Below are positions 5,624 through 8,530 of a stretch of DNA of 8,530 bases, piece by piece. This DNA comes from Acidimicrobiia bacterium. Its GTDB lineage: Bacteria > Actinomycetota > Acidimicrobiia > Acidimicrobiales > Ilumatobacteraceae. Position 1 is the stretch's first letter. Each line of letters begins with the position of its first letter. Under the pieces are notes generated by a model. The model worked only from the letters and a program-made list of their open reading frames with translations. It did not search any database and was not told the origin of the DNA. The stretch is taken from positions 1-8,530 of the forward strand of contig RHCK01000056.1 in assembly GCA_010030605.1 (NCBI GenBank), in the 5' to 3' direction. Position numbers and translations under genes: made by a program.

Positions 5624-6411
5624 AGCTGCGTTTACCGTTCACTGGTCGCGTGGGTCGATCGAAGACCGACGAGGCGATGACGCTCACCGAACACCTCGCC
5701 GAACTACGAAGTCGACTCATTCGCGCCGCTCTGGCGGTGATCGCGGGGATGATGATCGTGCTCGCGTTCTACGAACCCGTGTTGCGATTCATTCGCCAGC
5801 CCTACGACAACGTGTGCGAGCGACGACCCGATCTCGTCTCGAACTGTGATTTCTTCACACTCGGCCCCCTCGAGGGATTCAATGCTCGCCTTCGAATCTC
5901 GTTGTACGGGGGTTTGATCCTGGCTCTGCCGGTCGTGCTGTGGCAGATCTGGCGTTTCGTGGTTCCCGCGCTTCACGCCAAGGAAAAGCGGTACGCGATT
6001 CCTTTCGTTCTGTCGTCGGTGGTGTTCTTCGTCGTCGGCAGTTTCTTCGCGTATTACACCCTCGACAAGGGCCTCGAATGGCTGATCTCGTGGTCCGGCA
6101 GCGACGTTCAACAGGCGTTTCAGATCAGCAAGTACGTGAGTTTCGTCGGATTGATGATGGCGGCTTTCGGCATCGGATTCGAGTTTCCCGTTTTGCTGGT
6201 TTTCCTGCAATTGGTCGGGGTTCTTCGTCCGCGACAATTGGTCGAGGGTTGGCGAGTGGCGATCATGGTGATCGTGGTGTTGGCTGCCGTCATCACGCCG
6301 TCCGGCGACCCCGTCACGTTGGCGTTGTTGTCGGTCCCGTTGGTGCTCTTCTACTTCATCGCGATATTCATCGGATATCTGGGCACCCGCGGACGCACGT
6401 TCGAGGAATAG
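5620..6411 (+). CDS. tatC: TatC, core subunit of the twin-arginine translocase
   Basis: TatC is the polytopic membrane protein that recognises twin-arginine signal peptides. The 263-residue product has six predicted membrane segments at about 34-53, 92-115, 126-148, 172-200, 212-228 and 231-252. Family signatures are HLAELRSRL at 25-33, PLEGFNARLRISLYGG at 83-98, WQIWRFVVPALHAKEKR at 108-124 (Glu122 at the position of the signal-binding Glu103 of E. coli), GFEFPV at 186-191 (Glu188 like Glu170) and ITPSGDPVT at 225-233. The first periplasmic loop holds the only two cysteines, 66 and 76. GTG 5620 overlaps the tatB stop (GTGA), so translation is probably coupled; no clear ribosome binding site is seen. 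The gene lies 37 bases upstream of helY. Confidence 0.95.
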   Translation: MKLRLPFTGRVGRSKTDEAMTLTEHLAELRSRLIRAALAVIAGMMIVLAFYEPVLRFIRQPYDNVCERRPDLVSNCDFFTLGPLEGFNARLRISLYGGLILALPVVLWQIWRFVVPALHAKEKRYAIPFVLSSVVFFVVGSFFAYYTLDKGLEWLISWSGSDVQQAFQISKYVSFVGLMMAAFGIGFEFPVLLVFLQLVGVLRPRQLVEGWRVAIMVIVVLAAVITPSGDPVTLALLSVPLVLFYFIAIFIGYLGTRGRTFEE

Positions 6412-6436
6412 TCACTCGGCCGAACCCGGCAAGGGG

Positions 6437-6442
6437 CAGACT
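6437..6442 (+). promoter_or_regulatory. Possible leaderless -10-like element of helY
   Basis: CAGACT lies six bases before the GTG at 6449, the same position as TAGACT before tatB, differing at one base. The missing first T weakens it. AAGGGG at 6431-6436 could be a distant Shine-Dalgarno sequence (12-base gap), and GGGAAG directly abuts the start. Confidence 0.25.
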
Positions 6443-6448
6443 GGGAAG

Positions 6449-8530
6449 GTGAGGAACGACCGGCAAGAGCTGATCGCCCATCATGGGTTTCCGCTCGATC
6501 GTTTCCAGGTCGAGGCAATGGACGTCCTCGATGCGGGTGAATCCGCGGTGGTCGCCGCGCCCACGGGCAGTGGAAAGACGGTGGTGGCCGAATACGGCAT
6601 CTCGGCCGCACTCGCCGATGGTCGTCGGGCGTTCTACACGGCTCCGATCAAGGCGTTGTCGAATCAGAAGTACAACGACCTGGTGGCCATGTACGGACGC
6701 GATCAGGTTGGTTTGCTGACCGGCGACAACGCGGTCAATGCGGATGCTCCCGTGGTGGTGATGACCACCGAGGTGCTGCGCAACATGATCTACGCCCGGT
6801 CGCGCGCACTCGACGAACTGGCGTGCGTGGTGTTGGACGAGGTGCACTTCATCCAGGACACCTACCGCGGACCGGTGTGGGAGGAAGTCATCATCCATCT
6901 TCCACGTCACATTCAACTGATCTGTCTGTCGGCCACGGTCAGCAATGCCAACGAGGTGGCCGACTGGATCAGCACGGTTCGCGGACCGACGAAATACATC
7001 GTCGAGGAAAAGCGTCCGGTGGAGTTGGAGAACCTCTTCATGGTGGGGGACAAGTCCACCGAGCGTGAACACCTGTTTCCGACGCTCGTCGATGGTCGTC
7101 CGAATCCCGAAGCGGGTCGACTGGAGGATCAATCCCGACAGGTGCGCGGACGGGGCTCGGCCAAAGGACGCCCCCGACGAACCCTGTACACGCCGGCGCG
7201 CATCGATGTCGTGGAGCGACTGAACGAGGAAGGTTTGTTGCCGTCGATCTTCTTCATCTTCAGCCGCAACGCCTGTGACGAGGCGGCGGCGTCGTGCTTG
7301 AAGCAGGGGCTGCGACTCACGACGCCGGACGAAAAGACTCGAATCGGTGCACTCGTGCGCGAGCGACTGGGTGATCTCGACGAGGACGACCTCGACGTGC
7401 TCGGGTATCCGCAGTTCGTCGCCCAACTCGAGGCGGGTATCGCGGCTCATCACGCCGGGATGGTCCCACCGTTCAAGGAGACGGTGGAGGCCTGTTTCGT
7501 TCAGGGTTTGGTGAAGGTCGTCTTCGCCACCGAAACCTTGGCGGTGGGGATCAACATGCCGGCGAAGTCGGTGGTGATCGAGAAGCTGTCGAAGTTCACC
7601 GGTGAGCACCATGAGTTCCTGACCCCCGGTGAGTTCACGCAGTTGACGGGACGCGCCGGTCGACGCGGATTGGACGAGCGAGGTCATGCGGTGGTGCTCT
7701 GGAACCCATTCGTGCACTTCGATCAGGTGGCGAACCTGGCCTCGAGTCGCTCGTTCCGACTCACCTCGAGCTTTCGTCCCACCTACAACATGGCGGTGAA
7801 TCTGGTTCGGTCGTACAGCAGTGAGGAAGCTCGCCATCTTCTGAACCTGTCGTTCGCTCAATATCAAGCCGATCGCGACGTCGTGAAGATCGAGGCCCGT
7901 CTCGATCGTCGGCTCGAGCAGATGCAGGAACTGCGCGAACAGGCGGAAAGTCCGTACGGCGATATCCACGAGTACCGGGCCCGTCTCGAGGGCACCGCCG
8001 GTGCGCGCAACGAGAGCTCGATCGAATGGCGGCTCTCGACCCTGCGTCCGGGCGACGTGGTGCGCATCGCCAAGGGCAAGGTGGTCGGTCATGCGGCAGT
8101 TCTGTCGGCGGCGAATCGTTCGGGAGGAGTGAAGCTGACGGTGGTGACGGCGCGCCGAGCGACCCTCACGTTGTCAGCGCGGGACTTCTCCGAACCACCG
8201 GTGGTTCTCGGCACGGTCGACCTCCCCGCCCCCTACGCCCCCGGGCGTGCGGAGTTTCAACGACAGGTGGCCGAACGTTTGAAAGACGTGCGGTTGTCCG
8301 AGGGGGCATGGACCTCGCCGGCGGACACCGGATATGCGACTCATCCGGTGGAGGATGATCCCGACTTGGGCCACCGGTTGAAAGCGGCGGCTCAGGCTGA
8401 TCGTGTTGCTCGCGACGTCGAACATCTTCGTGATCAGGTGCGCGGCAAAGGAAATTCGGTCGCCCGCAAGTTCGAAAAGGTCCTGCGGATTCTCGACGAG
8501 TGGGAATACGTCGATGGTTGGTCGCTGACG
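6449..8530 (+). CDS. helY: HelY-like superfamily 2 (Ski2/Mtr4-type) RNA helicase, cut by window end
   Basis: This is a DExH-box ATP-dependent helicase thought to act on RNA, as the related Ski2/Mtr4 enzymes do. The frame is open for 694 codons from GTG 6449 to the window end; M. tuberculosis HelY has about 906 residues, so roughly 200 are missing. Motifs in order: Q-like FPLDRFQ at 14-20, Walker A APTGSGKT at 37-44, KALSNQKYNDL, LLTGD, TTEVLRNM, DEVH at 130-133, SAT at 161-163, a basic linker after about 230 (RGRGSAKGRPRR), FIFSRNACDEA, AAHHAGM, FATETLAVGINMPA, and motif VI QLTGRAGRRG at 398-407. After this come SFAQYQADR and a beta-rich LRPGDVVRIAKG region, as in HelY. No ATG, GTG or TTG in this frame lies between the tatC stop and 6449. 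The tatC-helY order is the same as in M. tuberculosis. Confidence 0.93.
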   Translation, partial: MRNDRQELIAHHGFPLDRFQVEAMDVLDAGESAVVAAPTGSGKTVVAEYGISAALADGRRAFYTAPIKALSNQKYNDLVAMYGRDQVGLLTGDNAVNADAPVVVMTTEVLRNMIYARSRALDELACVVLDEVHFIQDTYRGPVWEEVIIHLPRHIQLICLSATVSNANEVADWISTVRGPTKYIVEEKRPVELENLFMVGDKSTEREHLFPTLVDGRPNPEAGRLEDQSRQVRGRGSAKGRPRRTLYTPARIDVVERLNEEGLLPSIFFIFSRNACDEAAASCLKQGLRLTTPDEKTRIGALVRERLGDLDEDDLDVLGYPQFVAQLEAGIAAHHAGMVPPFKETVEACFVQGLVKVVFATETLAVGINMPAKSVVIEKLSKFTGEHHEFLTPGEFTQLTGRAGRRGLDERGHAVVLWNPFVHFDQVANLASSRSFRLTSSFRPTYNMAVNLVRSYSSEEARHLLNLSFAQYQADRDVVKIEARLDRRLEQMQELREQAESPYGDIHEYRARLEGTAGARNESSIEWRLSTLRPGDVVRIAKGKVVGHAAVLSAANRSGGVKLTVVTARRATLTLSARDFSEPPVVLGTVDLPAPYAPGRAEFQRQVAERLKDVRLSEGAWTSPADTGYATHPVEDDPDLGHRLKAAAQADRVARDVEHLRDQVRGKGNSVARKFEKVLRILDEWEYVDGWSLT

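Noticed and set aside
6368..8092. 574-codon open frame on the - strand
   Set aside because: It is the complement of the helY coding sequence, whose helicase motifs are complete. The antisense product is His/Arg-rich and shows no family.

Overview
The window is a compact piece of an actinobacterial chromosome, about 60% GC by eye. The bacterial proteasome and its Pup tagging genes point to Actinobacteria. The moderate GC and very short intergenic gaps would fit a streamlined lineage such as the Acidimicrobiia, but that placement is an inference; there is no rRNA gene to confirm it. The window starts inside dop and ends inside helY. Eight of the ten genes read 5'->3' on the + strand between or within those two, and one reads on the - strand. 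No stretch over 300 bases lacks a gene; the longest gaps are 72 and 66 bases, and both hold probable promoters.

Region 1 (1-3791) is the Pup-proteasome system: dop (C-terminal part only), pup, prcB, prcA and pafA. PafA ligates Pup to lysines of target proteins, Dop removes it, an ARC/Mpa-type ATPase (not in the window) unfolds the tagged protein, and the PrcA/PrcB barrel degrades it. Pup ends in Gly-Gly-Glu, so it is ready for ligation without deamidation by Dop. dop to prcA look like one operon: a 49-base gap, then a stop codon next to a start, then a 4-base overlap. pafA probably has its own leaderless promoter.

Region 2 (3792-5206) holds lepB (signal peptidase I) and, converging on it from the - strand with only 8 bases between the stop codons, a cytosolic glycerophosphodiester phosphodiesterase-like gene. 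In Mycobacterium tuberculosis the genes after pafA are pafB, pafC, tatA, tatC and helY. Here the pafBC position holds lepB and the phosphodiesterase instead.

Region 3 (5207-8530) is tatB-tatC (4-base overlap), encoding protein-export subunits, followed by helY, a Ski2/Mtr4-like superfamily 2 RNA helicase cut by the window end. The conserved order pafA ... tat genes ... helY links this locus to the mycobacterial one.

No undescribed system is evident; every gene belongs to a known family. The points most worth a second look are -10-like hexamers exactly six bases before the start codons of pafA and tatB (weaker ones before helY and the phosphodiesterase), the GGE-ending Pup, the pafBC replacement, and a Glu-to-Asp change at a predicted metal ligand of the phosphodiesterase.
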